Assembly (NCBI GenBank): GCA_041685645.1 | Contig: JAWLFI010000009.1 | Location: 1-29,684 of the forward strand | From: JAWLFI01 sp041685645 | GTDB taxonomy: Bacteria > Bacteroidota > Bacteroidia > Chitinophagales > Saprospiraceae | Direction: 5' to 3' | DNA length: 29,684 nt | Shown: positions 1 through 9,537 of the stretch, one piece after another | Layout of the letters: each line of letters begins with the position of its first letter | Position numbering within the stretch: position 1 is the first letter of the stretch | Made by a program: the position numbers and the translations under genes | The notes under the pieces: model-generated | What the model saw: the letters and a program-made list of their open reading frames with translations, nothing else | What the model was told of the DNA's origin: nothing | Database searches by the model: none

Positions 1-92
1 GGTAGCATGGTGCCGGAGACCGATCCGCCGACCGGGAAAGCTATTCTCTGATCATTTGGGAGGGGATGACCGATGAGTGGCTTCCGTTACTC

Positions 93-234
93 CCGGCGGA
101 GAAGGGCCGAGCGAAGCCGCCGGAGTCCCGAGGAGCGCCGTGGGCGACCTCGAGGACAGAGGCGGATGCTCTGAGCGAGCTGCGAAACATAGCGCCCCGA
201 GGAGCCTGAAAGGCTCTCGAGGGGATCGCCCAAA
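93..234. repeat. GC-rich multi-hairpin intergenic element, copy 1
   Basis: This non-coding GC-rich block contains at least three inverted repeats in a row: CCGGCGG/CCGCCGG (93-99 with 117-123), GTCCCGAGG against CCTCGAGGAC (about 125-157), and a hairpin with a GAGCC/GGCTC core near 200-220. It ends in GGGATCGCCCAAA (222-234) and then turns abruptly AT-rich. The element at 26576-26671 ends in nearly the same tail and also turns AT-rich. It lies just past the stop codon of the giant surface-protein gene, but no T-tract follows the hairpins on either strand, so a simple intrinsic terminator is not supported. It could be a REP/BIME-like or small mobile element. Open frames across it look like shadows. 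Confidence 0.5.
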
Positions 235-260
235 TCAAAATAATTAAAAAGATAAGCGAA

Positions 261-3200
261 CTAGCGAACGAGGGTAACGGTCCCGTGAAGATGTTCGGAT
301 TCATCATTATTATAGGTGACTTTCACCCGATACACGTAGACGCCAGGGGATAGAATCTCACCTTTTGAGCGCCCCGACCAACCGGCAGAGGTCTCTCCGG
401 GCATAAAATTGCGCTGCTCAAAGTGGAGGTTTCCCCAGCGATCAAAAATCTGCATCTCATCGATTTGCTGTACATTTTGACCTCCTTCCGGCAAGAAGAA
501 ATCATTGATTCCGTCGCCATTGGGTGAAAATACGTTGGGGATGAACAAGTTGCCACGGTCGCGAAGTATAATTTGGGTATCATCTCCCGCCTCACAGTCC
601 AATTCACTAAGCGCGGCCACGCTAACCGTCATGCTTACCAACGGCAAAAACCGAATGATGCTGCAATCGGCATTGAGGCATTCGTAAGTAAGGGTGTCTG
701 TGTCCCAGAAATAGGTGAACGGTCCATCTCCGGCCAGGATAGTGGCTTCCAGGATAACGCTATCTCCGGGGTCAACGTTTATGGATGCGCCCAGTTCAAG
801 CTGAACCTCCTCCCCCTCGGCTAAAGTCACTGTGTCTTGCTGGCTGCAGCCGTTGGCGTCCGTCACCACTATTTCGTATTCACCTGCGGATAAGTCTTCG
901 AAAATGCCCGTCTGATTTTCACTACCTCCAATCAATTGATACTGAATGGGCTCTGCTCCTCCATCGGTGGACACACTGATTTCTCCTGTCGATTCACCAA
1001 AACAATCCGGTGGCCGGCTATCTATTTCAAGTTCTCCCAATTCGTTTTCGGCGCGAATCACATCAATAGTGGCGGAGTCCACACAGCCATTTTCCTGATT
1101 CGTCACGATAAGTTGATAGCTTCCGGGCTCGGTGACGATGATATCGCGCTGCATGGAATTGCCGGAAATATTTCCATCCGTCGTAGACCAGGCGTATCTT
1201 ATTGAGGCCCCTTCCGATGACCCGGCAGCGCTCAATTCGACCTCGGTAGTCGCACAACTCAGGGTATCTGAAGGCTGGATTACGACTGTTGGGGGCTCTC
1301 GGTCTTCTTCTACTTCGACACTGCGAGAAGCTTCGCAATCATTATCTGTATTCCGGACGGTAAGAGTGTACATACCCGCGGCATTTACTCTGGTGGTGGC
1401 TTCATCGGTGGGTCCTGTGATATTTCCATTTCCACTTGTCCAAAGATACTCTATGTTGCCACCGGCGGTGGATCCACTGCCATCCAGGACCACTGTGGAG
1501 TCGGCGCATGTCAACAGTCCGGGCGTTTCAATGACGACTTCGGGTAGATCGGAGCTACTTCCTATTTCAATGGCCGTGCTATCGGAACATCCACTCAGGC
1601 TGTCGCGAACGATTAAGAGATAAGTACCCTGGGAAGTCACGGTGACCAGCGGGTCGTCTGCTCCCGATTCAATTTGCCCATCTGCGGTACTCCATTCAAA
1701 TTGCAATCGCTGTCCGATAGAATTTCCACCGTCTATATCAATGGAACTAAGGGAGCAACTGAACTCATCTGCGGTAGGCTCCGCCACGGCTTCGGGGTAG
1801 GCCCACCAGGTGACGGCAATATCTCCATCCTGCTGCGTACAACTTTCATCGTACATGAATTCTCCATTGATGACAGAACCTAAATAGACTCTGATGTAAT
1901 AGGTTTCACCGAGGTTCATGCTGCCCGGATCAAAAGAAAAATCGACGGTTTCATTCTCCATTAATATGGTCTCATCCTGAGCGAGGAGTACAAAGCGCAA
2001 TTCGTCATTTCCATCGCGCATTTCTCCCGTGGTATCATAAGAGATTTGGTCTGTGACGGACTCGTCTTCACAAAGATGTAGTTCGCTTCCTTCGAGAGCC
2101 CCTATTTCGGTGATGCAATCGCATGTAAAGTCACCATCGAGGAAGAATGAATCACATTGAAACCCATCAAAAACGATAAAATTGTAGCTCTCTTCTTCGG
2201 GAATAGGGTCAGAAGTAAAACTTCGACCCATTAACTCACCGGAGGAACCTTCCACGACCAGGGAGTTTTCTTGTCCACCGAGGATATCAAAGGTGAGGGT
2301 GTAATTTTCTCCGTCGGCATCGCAGTCAATTTCCAGGGAGTTGAGATCTACTTCCGGAGCGGATACAAAATCAATAGCTACAGTATCAGAGGCGGAGCAT
2401 CCGTTTTGAGAAACTGTCCATATCCAGGTATGAAGCCCCAAATCCTCGACCTCTACCGCGGTGACGGGCTGACCGGGGTTCGCGATGGATACAGTAGCGG
2501 AAGGTCCGCTCTCATAAGTCCAGTTACCGCTTGCATTTGGAGGTAAAATGCCTTCTAATGTACCCATTAAATTACAGGCTGTAGCGTCTGCTCCCGCATC
2601 CGCATCCGGTCCGTCAAAGAAAACCAGAGGGATTCCGTAGCTGACCTTGAGACAGTCATCGTCTAATTGCACTTCCCCATTTCCACTATCGTCACCTATG
2701 ATATATGCGACGAAAAAGGTATCTCCCGGCTGAATATCACTTGAGTAATCGGTATAACAAAAAGTGCCGTCGGCACTTTGACCTAACACTTCACTGCCTA
2801 GCAGAGTATCATTGGTATTATGCAAAACATATCCGGCGACATCATTTCCGTCTAAAAACTCGCCGGTGGGGTCATATCGACCCGAGGCATCGATGCAATC
2901 CTCCAGGCAAGCCGTTAATACTTGAGAAGTATCGAGGGTTCCGATTTCGGTCTGACATACACATTCTGTTACAACATCAATGTCCAGGGGATCACAAATT
3001 GATTCATCATCTATTTGGACCTGCCTTAATTCTCCAGCCGGCAACCAATCAATAATAAGGGTATCATTGGAGAAACTTCCTTCATTGGTAATTTCTGTAT
3101 ACATTCCGCTGCCTCCTTCCAAAATAATAAACGCTCGATACTCAGTGGCCGAGGCATTGCATTCATATAAAATACGGTAGCTTAAGGGCTCATAGAAGGT

Positions 3201-6200
3201 GATTTCGACCTCATCATCATCGATGCAATTGCCATTTGTCCCCGCCCACCGAAAAGTATACGTTCCGGGGCTACCTACAGAAACTAAGGTGTTTGCTTGC
3301 GAGGGGTTGTTGAAACTAACATTTCCCGTATCCGGCAAAACGGTCCACTCTCCCGTACCTGCGGAAATTGTCGCGAATAGATTGTACTCCAGGGCGCAAG
3401 ATTCAGCATCGGAACCGGCATTGGCAAGTGGAGTTTCTCTCCATATGACAGGCTGTCCGGAAGCAACTGCTAAGCAAGGATCACTCAAGTCAACAAGTCC
3501 TCCGCCTGCTCCATCACCAACCACCGCTGATATATAATATACCTGACCATAGGTATAATCGGGATCAAAATCGAAGACTCCATCCTCGAAAAGACTTGTA
3601 TCCAGGATGGTTCCCAATTGATTCCCCATGCCGGTATGCAAAATGTACATTACGGTATCACTATCTTCAATGTTTCGCCCGTCCAAATCGACCGGGACGG
3701 CCGTTTCGCCATCGCAGAGCGCCAGTGTGTCGGTCGACATTTCTCCAGCGGTAGATTCACATCCACAGCGCAACAAAATAGGAATGGAATCAGAAGTACA
3801 TCCTGCGGAGTCTGTAACGACCAAATACAAAGTGTCACCAAAATTGCCGTCGGGATCGATGGCAATGGTATCAGAAACAAACTGATTACTATCTATTGTA
3901 CCTGTAACATCAGAAGAGGGGTCGATGGTATAGCCTCCCTCACCACCAATGATATCTATGATAGCAACAAAGTCCAAGCCTATGCAAGTATCCAAAATAT
4001 TAGATGCGGAAGGCGGTGGTAGAAAGCTTACGGTGATCGTATCGAATTTGGGGCAGTTTTCCAGGCCTTCCCTCCACTCTAAGGTATAGGTTCCCCGACC
4101 GGTCGCAGAGATACTCGTGTTGGGATTTTCCGGATTGTCTATTAGGAGACTATCTCCACTCCCGGGGCTGTCAATCATTCGCCAGACGCCCTGAGAAGCG
4201 ACCAGGGGATCGAGAGTTACAGAGCTGTCACAGCGTTCTATATCTGGGCCGAGATCCGGTTCTAGGGGCACCACTTCTTCTAATTCTAAACATAAAGAAT
4301 CGGTAAAAGCACAACGCTCTGTGTATACAGTAAAACAAAGCGTTCCGTCCCTTAGCGTGTCCGGCGGAGTAATCTGAATCGTGTCAGCGCTGGAATCCGA
4401 GGGAGGAACATAGTCAAAACTATCGGGCAAATACCATTGTGTATCAGAGATGGAGTCCGATTGACCCATGGGGGTAGGATTGGTCGGATGTTGAATTCGG
4501 GCGGAGAGTTCCAGTTCTTCACTACCGCGACAATAGGCCGTGTCACCTGTAAAGCCCAAAATTTGAGGGAAGTGCTCCTCTAGCACAAAGGAATAGGTTT
4601 CTCTAGAAGAGCAGTACAGTTCGTCTCGGTACAAAATGGTAATTTCCATTTGCAGAGTCAGGACCCCATTCGTTGCCAAATCTTCAATGGTGGCTTGATC
4701 CAGGATTAAGTTGAGTTCCCGGCCCAGCGTGTCTTCAGTGCCTTGAATCGTCCAATTGTAATCAACTGTAAAGGAATCATCGCTATTCAGGCGTCCCAAT
4801 TGTTCAAACCAGGGGGTATAACCACCCAGCTCAGGGTCGGCAAAGAAAAACCCCATACCTCCTTCGCCGTTGCAAACGGGCTCTATGGAAAATGGTCCTC
4901 CGAAAACAAAAAGGTCGATAACAAAAAAAGAATCGCAGCCCGTTGTCGGCGAAAGGCAACTTTGCTCATAGGTGCCGGGGCCATTCAATTCTTCACAGAT
5001 ATAGGTGAAATTGCCCGAGCTGGCATCATCGTAGCAGGCGAAGGTATCCAGGACCGTTGGATTTTCATCATTTTCATCTCGAATAAACAATTGGAGTTCT
5101 GCCGGGACATAACAACCGGCGGCATTATTGGCTGTAGATGTATAGGTGCCGGAGCCGGGAATATCGGTGTTGAGATCGGGTGTGGGCGTCAGTTCGTTGC
5201 CATAGGGTCCAGTCCAAATATAATCGTCTCCTTCGCATATGGTATCTATTGTGAAATAAGGTTCCAACTCCACCACTTCTACTTCGATGCAATTGGGCGT
5301 CGTCTGATCACAGAGGGTAGAAGCGCGGACACAAATCTCGTAGGTGCCGGGCGCCGGAAAGTCAAAAACTTCAGTTGTAGAGCGATCGGAATCGGGGTTT
5401 CCAAACCCGTCTTGAGTCCAAATATATAGGCAGGCCTCTTCCATTGGCTCAGGCAATTCAAACATGACATCGGTGGCTCCGGCGCAAATGGTGTCTCCGT
5501 CGAATTCAAAGTCGCCATCAACCAGAACGGGATCAGCTAAGTCCTCATCATCTAATGTGTGTTGGCCACCCCCTGAGATGACTTCTTCAATATATACATC
5601 GCATTGATCCCCATCAAAGCCATCGATGAGAAAGCCGTACACGTTTCCGGGCTCAACCATTGCTGCAAAGGTGGTTGGGCCCGTTTGCGGAGAGAAAACA
5701 TAAGCCAAACAATTGGATATTAAATCCCCGGGATCGGGCAGGGTTCCATCCCGATTTAGGGGGTTAAATTGGGTTTCACAAGATAATTCATATAAAGCCA
5801 GCTGGACGCCATCACTGTTTGCACATTCTAATATATCCAGATTGATTTCAAATACATCGTCATCTGCCACAAAAGTAAACCACGTTGGATTTTCCATATT
5901 CTCACCGAAGCAACCCGGAAATCGGAAGGGGCCATCAGGATGGGCTTCTGGCATGCTCAAACACGTTGCCTCAAACTGGTCAAACTCACAATTTACTATG
6001 GTTTGGTTAAAAAATGAAGGTCCCAGACTATCGCAGGAGATCGGTGGTTTTACATTCAGACAAAGTTCAAAAGAACCTTCCTGTTCCTCTCCCATTTCGG
6101 TGTGAATCAAAATCCAATAGGTCTTATCGGGTTCTAAGTCATAATTTTCCAACTCAATGATACCATCTGAGTCGAGATCTTTTTCGCAATATAGTACTAT

Positions 6201-7052
6201 CATAGAGGAGCAGTCTGGGTCGGGCTCAAATAGGGTAAAGTTTACATTCTCCTCGTTGAAGTGCTCCAAATCTAAATCGAATCGACCGGCATCAGCGGGT
6301 GTTTCAAACTCAAACCACACACCGGAGCGATCCCCTAAGACCGCATCGACGAAACAGGTTCTGTCGAGGTCATTGGGGTTGGAAAGTATAGCCGGATCGT
6401 AGTTTTCGGGACAGGCAAATTCATTGCTGCCTTCCAGACAAAACACTTGAGTTTCATCTGCGGGTTGCTCCCCCAGGGGGCGGATATTCTCACAATCGTC
6501 GTTGGTGGGGGCGACTTGTTGGGTCACACCTAATTCGAAAGTGCCCAAGTTTCCCGGGGGAACAGCTAGCCACAAATACAGCCCTGCTCTCTCAGCAGAA
6601 GATAAGGCGCATAAATCCCATCGTACAGCATCGGATTGCTCCACATTCTCAGCGAGGAGCGGCTCGTCCAAACCACTTTCCAATAAGTTCTCACCGTAAT
6701 CAGTGCCTCCGCCACACTCGGGACTAGACACTGTAAAAAGTGCTGCATTGACCGATGTCGCCGTTCCATTGCGCCACTCAATAACTAGAGAGCGCGTAGC
6801 GGGATCCACTTCTAATTTATAAAAGACAGAACTGTCGGCATCTGCCACGCCGAAGGTTTGAATGCCTCCGGCTAAATCAGTGACCCAGGGCTCTCCGTTA
6901 AAAAAATCGCCGGATAGGGCTCGGGATTCGGTTTCTGATCCCCAGCCATCTTCTGGATTTACACTTGCACCACAAGGCAAAAAACTCGCTTGACCCCAAA
7001 TAGATATTGGTAATATGCCAAAAATAAAAATTAGACATAGTGAAAACCTCAT
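261..7052 (-). CDS. Giant secreted modular protein with gliding-motility/T9SS C-terminal domain (CHU_C type B)
   Basis: The product is a surface or secreted protein of about 2263 residues, probably exported by Sec and then the type IX secretion system. The frame opens upstream at TTG 7082, but ATG 7052 (or 7058) places the start directly before a signal peptide (MRFSLCLIFIFGILPISIWG). The N-terminal third has beta-sandwich stretches with PPC-like WFxF motifs (GVWFEFETP, PTWFTFVADD). The middle holds three long repeats that each begin C-x-C near 3768, 2967 and 2127. Next come three PKD-like repeats of about 84 residues, with cysteines near 1755, 1506 and 1253, and a SprB-like repeat (about 1015-830). 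The last ~95 residues are a CHU_C domain with IPNVFSPNGDGINDFF, FDRWGNL and SPGVYVYRV. It is very rich in Asp, Glu, Ser, Thr and Cys. An adhesin or gliding-associated role is inferred. No enzymatic domain was recognised. Confidence 0.93.
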   Translation of the reverse strand: MRFSLCLIFIFGILPISIWGQASFLPCGASVNPEDGWGSETESRALSGDFFNGEPWVTDLAGGIQTFGVADADSSVFYKLEVDPATRSLVIEWRNGTATSVNAALFTVSSPECGGGTDYGENLLESGLDEPLLAENVEQSDAVRWDLCALSSAERAGLYLWLAVPPGNLGTFELGVTQQVAPTNDDCENIRPLGEQPADETQVFCLEGSNEFACPENYDPAILSNPNDLDRTCFVDAVLGDRSGVWFEFETPADAGRFDLDLEHFNEENVNFTLFEPDPDCSSMIVLYCEKDLDSDGIIELENYDLEPDKTYWILIHTEMGEEQEGSFELCLNVKPPISCDSLGPSFFNQTIVNCEFDQFEATCLSMPEAHPDGPFRFPGCFGENMENPTWFTFVADDDVFEINLDILECANSDGVQLALYELSCETQFNPLNRDGTLPDPGDLISNCLAYVFSPQTGPTTFAAMVEPGNVYGFLIDGFDGDQCDVYIEEVISGGGQHTLDDEDLADPVLVDGDFEFDGDTICAGATDVMFELPEPMEEACLYIWTQDGFGNPDSDRSTTEVFDFPAPGTYEICVRASTLCDQTTPNCIEVEVVELEPYFTIDTICEGDDYIWTGPYGNELTPTPDLNTDIPGSGTYTSTANNAAGCYVPAELQLFIRDENDENPTVLDTFACYDDASSGNFTYICEELNGPGTYEQSCLSPTTGCDSFFVIDLFVFGGPFSIEPVCNGEGGMGFFFADPELGGYTPWFEQLGRLNSDDSFTVDYNWTIQGTEDTLGRELNLILDQATIEDLATNGVLTLQMEITILYRDELYCSSRETYSFVLEEHFPQILGFTGDTAYCRGSEELELSARIQHPTNPTPMGQSDSISDTQWYLPDSFDYVPPSDSSADTIQITPPDTLRDGTLCFTVYTERCAFTDSLCLELEEVVPLEPDLGPDIERCDSSVTLDPLVASQGVWRMIDSPGSGDSLLIDNPENPNTSISATGRGTYTLEWREGLENCPKFDTITVSFLPPPSASNILDTCIGLDFVAIIDIIGGEGGYTIDPSSDVTGTIDSNQFVSDTIAIDPDGNFGDTLYLVVTDSAGCTSDSIPILLRCGCESTAGEMSTDTLALCDGETAVPVDLDGRNIEDSDTVMYILHTGMGNQLGTILDTSLFEDGVFDFDPDYTYGQVYYISAVVGDGAGGGLVDLSDPCLAVASGQPVIWRETPLANAGSDAESCALEYNLFATISAGTGEWTVLPDTGNVSFNNPSQANTLVSVGSPGTYTFRWAGTNGNCIDDDEVEITFYEPLSYRILYECNASATEYRAFIILEGGSGMYTEITNEGSFSNDTLIIDWLPAGELRQVQIDDESICDPLDIDVVTECVCQTEIGTLDTSQVLTACLEDCIDASGRYDPTGEFLDGNDVAGYVLHNTNDTLLGSEVLGQSADGTFCYTDYSSDIQPGDTFFVAYIIGDDSGNGEVQLDDDCLKVSYGIPLVFFDGPDADAGADATACNLMGTLEGILPPNASGNWTYESGPSATVSIANPGQPVTAVEVEDLGLHTWIWTVSQNGCSASDTVAIDFVSAPEVDLNSLEIDCDADGENYTLTFDILGGQENSLVVEGSSGELMGRSFTSDPIPEEESYNFIVFDGFQCDSFFLDGDFTCDCITEIGALEGSELHLCEDESVTDQISYDTTGEMRDGNDELRFVLLAQDETILMENETVDFSFDPGSMNLGETYYIRVYLGSVINGEFMYDESCTQQDGDIAVTWWAYPEAVAEPTADEFSCSLSSIDIDGGNSIGQRLQFEWSTADGQIESGADDPLVTVTSQGTYLLIVRDSLSGCSDSTAIEIGSSSDLPEVVIETPGLLTCADSTVVLDGSGSTAGGNIEYLWTSGNGNITGPTDEATTRVNAAGMYTLTVRNTDNDCEASRSVEVEEDREPPTVVIQPSDTLSCATTEVELSAAGSSEGASIRYAWSTTDGNISGNSMQRDIIVTEPGSYQLIVTNQENGCVDSATIDVIRAENELGELEIDSRPPDCFGESTGEISVSTDGGAEPIQYQLIGGSENQTGIFEDLSAGEYEIVVTDANGCSQQDTVTLAEGEEVQLELGASINVDPGDSVILEATILAGDGPFTYFWDTDTLTYECLNADCSIIRFLPLVSMTVSVAALSELDCEAGDDTQIILRDRGNLFIPNVFSPNGDGINDFFLPEGGQNVQQIDEMQIFDRWGNLHFEQRNFMPGETSAGWSGRSKGEILSPGVYVYRVKVTYNNDESEHLHGTVTLVR

Positions 7053-7624
7053 GTGCATAAGTTCCTTTCCTTGTATGAACAAGTTTGTATGAAAAACGCT
7101 GCTTTTAAAGACAACTCACCTCCCAAAAACACCTTGCGAATCAAATCAAACTATAGTTGTCGTTACACTTCGATGGAGCTAAAACACTGAATAAGTGGTA
7201 AATTACAAAAATATTTCATCTTAAAGTAATCATAGAATGCTTCGCATCTGAATGGGGTCATCTGGTAATTTCGATATAGGAGTCTGTAGAATAAAAGCTT
7301 GAAGGCATTTTTGAAAGACGATGATGTTTGAACAAGCCCATTGAGTTCAAAGGTAGAACAGGCGCTATTCAGTGAACTTGGTCATCTAATTTTCCGATTG
7401 TTGAATGAGGAAATTGAGTGAAAAACCCTGCCTTTGAATCGGAAATGACTCAAGATAGGTGAAATCACTCTCCTCGGTCGCCTATCTATGCTGATTTATA
7501 TAAGTGAAGCAGTACTTGGGCGAATAATTTAAGTCAATGGGAATACTTAGCCACATCCGCATATCGAATACATTGGTAAAATGGGCGAATATGGTTACCT
7601 TTAATTTTAAGATAAAAGACAAGT
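7053..7624. other. Divergent intergenic region, no gene seen
   Basis: This AT-rich stretch separates the leftward giant gene from the rightward beta-barrel gene and should hold both promoters. A plausible promoter for the rightward gene is listed separately. TTGTATGAA occurs twice close together (7071-7079 and 7085-7093), just upstream of the giant gene. No convincing coding frame, tRNA or terminator was found. Confidence 0.5.
7573..7603 (+). promoter_or_regulatory. Possible Bacteroidota-type promoter for the beta-barrel/aminotransferase/dehydratase run
   Basis: TTG at 7573-7575 lies 20 bases before TACCTTTA at 7596-7603. This resembles the Bacteroidota pattern of a -33 TTG and a -7 TAnnTTTG, with one mismatch in the last base of the -7 element. 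The start codon at 7625 follows closely. The region is AT-rich, so a chance match is possible. Confidence 0.35.
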
Positions 7625-8347
7625 ATGAAAAGTTTAAGAAAAGTATTGTTGCAAATCATCATCATAGCAGGAGCCAGCAGTATGGGCTTACAGGCACAAT
7701 CCGTTGGCTTTAATGTCAAAGCAGGGCTCAACCTATCCAATATGAGTTTTGATGGGCCGGACCTCGAAAACAACTCTGGAGAAATATTGAGTGGATTTCA
7801 TATCGGAGCTTTTGTTGAGTTGCCGGTAAGTTCAAAGTTTTCTTTTGAGACGGGATTGTTACTTCAGAGCAAGGGGTACCAGTCGGAATTTTCAAGGGAA
7901 GTGTTAAACGATGATTTAGACACTATAAATATTTCCGGAGATCAAAAAACGAGTTTACTGTATCTGGACATTCCCATTTTACTCAAGGGGCGATTTGATT
8001 TGGGCGGAATCAGTCTCGTAACTTCTGCCGGGCCATACTTTGGTTTTGGATTAAGTGGAACCACCTTTTTTGAGTACCCATATGACGGACAGGATTACGA
8101 GGAAGAGTCCGTAATTGAATATGGGGATCAGGGAGATTTTAAGTCTGTAGATTACGGACTGATGGTCAGCGCAGGCGTAGAGTTTTCAAATGTAATCCTT
8201 TCTGGTTCCTATGCCTATGGGCTAGCCAATATTGAAACCTTCGAACCCGAAACATATACGACGCGGCATCAAAACATCATGATTTCGCTAGGTGTTCGCC
8301 TTGCCGGTGAGAAAAAAGAGAAGCGTGGTTCGAGACGACGGCGCTAG
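7625..8347 (+). CDS. Outer-membrane beta-barrel protein (PorT-like / OMP_b-brl family)
   Basis: This 240-residue protein has a signal peptide (residues 1-24, ending GLQAQS), then repeated amphipathic beta-strands with the family signature near the start: VGFNVKAGLNLSNMSF, and later GFHIGAFVELPVSSKFSFETGLLL. Length and layout fit the small outer-membrane beta-barrel (PorT-like) proteins common in Bacteroidota, usually of unknown individual role. The C-terminus is odd: the last strand (IMISLGVRLAG) is followed by a strongly basic tail, EKKEKRGSRRRR, where such barrels normally end in an aromatic residue. The aminotransferase gene starts 20 bases downstream on the same strand, so co-transcription is likely. 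Whether the barrel has any link to glycan export is not shown by sequence. Confidence 0.85.
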   Translation: MKSLRKVLLQIIIIAGASSMGLQAQSVGFNVKAGLNLSNMSFDGPDLENNSGEILSGFHIGAFVELPVSSKFSFETGLLLQSKGYQSEFSREVLNDDLDTINISGDQKTSLLYLDIPILLKGRFDLGGISLVTSAGPYFGFGLSGTTFFEYPYDGQDYEEESVIEYGDQGDFKSVDYGLMVSAGVEFSNVILSGSYAYGLANIETFEPETYTTRHQNIMISLGVRLAGEKKEKRGSRRRR

Positions 8348-8367
8348 CAACGATTTAAAATGGATCC

Positions 8368-9528
8368 ATGTCAAATGACAAGAAAAAAATATGGTTATCA
8401 TCGCCCCACATGGGGGATGATGAGTTGGAATTGGTACAAGATGCTTTTGCTACCAATTGGATTGCGCCCTTGGGTCCCCATGTCAACGGTTTTGAGCAGG
8501 AATTACAAGAGTATAATGACGTAGCCCATGCTGCCGCTTTATCTTCGGGGACGGCGGCTTTACACTTGGGGTTATTATTATTAGACACTCAAGCCGGAGA
8601 TTATGTATTGTGCCAGAGTTTCACCTTTTGTGGGTCGGCCAACGCAATACATTACACCGGTGCAGAACCCGTGTTTATCGACTCTGAATCGAAAACGTGG
8701 AATATGGATCCACAAGCTCTGGAAGATGCTATTCGAACGCTTCGCAACAACCCACACAAATACCCGGGGCGCATTCGAGCCATTATGCCAGTGCACCTCT
8801 ATGGAATGCCAGCAGCCATGGATGAAATCATAGCGCTCGGGAAAAAATACGATATTCCAGTTCTGGAAGATGCTGCAGAATCCTTAGGGTCCACCTACAA
8901 GGGACAAAAAACAGGAGCCCTCGGTGAATTGGGTGCATATTCCTTCAATGGCAATAAAATCATCACGACGAGTGGAGGTGGTGCCTTGGTTTCTCAGCGG
9001 GAAGAATGGATTCAAAGGGCGCGATTTTTAGCTACCCAAGCGCGAGATCCCGCACCCCACTACCAACACAGTGAAATTGGGTATAATTATCGTCTATCCA
9101 ATGTTTTAGCTGCGATCGGTCGCGGCCAATTGCGCGTTTTGGAAGATCACATTGATCAGCGCAGGGCTGTTTTTGAGCAGTATGAGAAATGGTTCTCGAC
9201 ATGGGGACTGGATTGGACCGCTCAGAAAGAAGAAATGGAAGTGAGGAGCAATCGCTGGCTAAGTGCTTTTGTGCTGAATGACGGTTGGGACAGAGAGAAA
9301 TTGCGCCTGGCGATGGAGGAAGAAAATATAGAATGTCGACCCTTATGGAAGCCCATGCACATGCAACCGGTTTTTTCTTCACAACCTTATTTTGGAGGGA
9401 AGCAATGTGAGATGATGTTTGAGCGAGGCTTATGTTTTCCCAGCGGGTCCAATTTGTCGGCAGGAGACATGGAGCGCATTCATGATGCGATGACTGTCTA
9501 TATTGATACGGCACGCAAAAAAGCTTAA
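8368..9528 (+). CDS. DegT/DnrJ/EryC1/StrS-family PLP aminotransferase, PglE-like
   Basis: This predicted PLP-dependent aminotransferase would convert a nucleotide 4-keto-6-deoxy sugar to the 4-amino sugar. The 386 residues match family length. SGTAALHL (60-67) is the cofactor phosphate-binding region, EDAAES (167-172) carries the Asp that contacts the pyridine ring, and SFNGNKIITTSGGG has the Schiff-base Lys at 197. The SFNGNKIITT form of the lysine motif is the one I associate with PglE-type UDP-4-amino-4,6-dideoxy-GlcNAc transaminases. The next gene, 9 bases on, encodes a PglF-like 4,6-dehydratase that would make exactly this substrate, which supports the assignment. A PglD-type acetyltransferase is not present here. 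The exact sugar is not determined, and a perosamine-type product is an alternative. Confidence 0.88.
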   Translation: MSNDKKKIWLSSPHMGDDELELVQDAFATNWIAPLGPHVNGFEQELQEYNDVAHAAALSSGTAALHLGLLLLDTQAGDYVLCQSFTFCGSANAIHYTGAEPVFIDSESKTWNMDPQALEDAIRTLRNNPHKYPGRIRAIMPVHLYGMPAAMDEIIALGKKYDIPVLEDAAESLGSTYKGQKTGALGELGAYSFNGNKIITTSGGGALVSQREEWIQRARFLATQARDPAPHYQHSEIGYNYRLSNVLAAIGRGQLRVLEDHIDQRRAVFEQYEKWFSTWGLDWTAQKEEMEVRSNRWLSAFVLNDGWDREKLRLAMEEENIECRPLWKPMHMQPVFSSQPYFGGKQCEMMFERGLCFPSGSNLSAGDMERIHDAMTVYIDTARKKA

Positions 9529-9537
9529 ACTGGCGAC

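Noticed and set aside
1..51. Open frame from the left edge ending at TGA 49-51 (16 residues), possibly the tail of a rightward gene.
   Set aside because: Too short to recognise or to separate from chance. No family signal, and the next 40 bases lead straight into the hairpin-rich element.
200..236. Intrinsic terminator for the giant surface-protein gene.
   Set aside because: A hairpin with a GAGCC/GGCTC core is present, but no T-tract follows it in the leftward direction.
4743..5429. A 228-codon rightward open frame inside the giant gene, along with other long antisense frames there.
   Set aside because: It lies fully inside the well-supported leftward coding frame, lacks recognisable domains and follows from codon bias of the opposite strand.
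9032..9514. A 160-codon leftward frame opposite the aminotransferase gene.
   Set aside because: The rightward frame carries all the catalytic motifs. The antisense frame has no domain or signal and no promoter.
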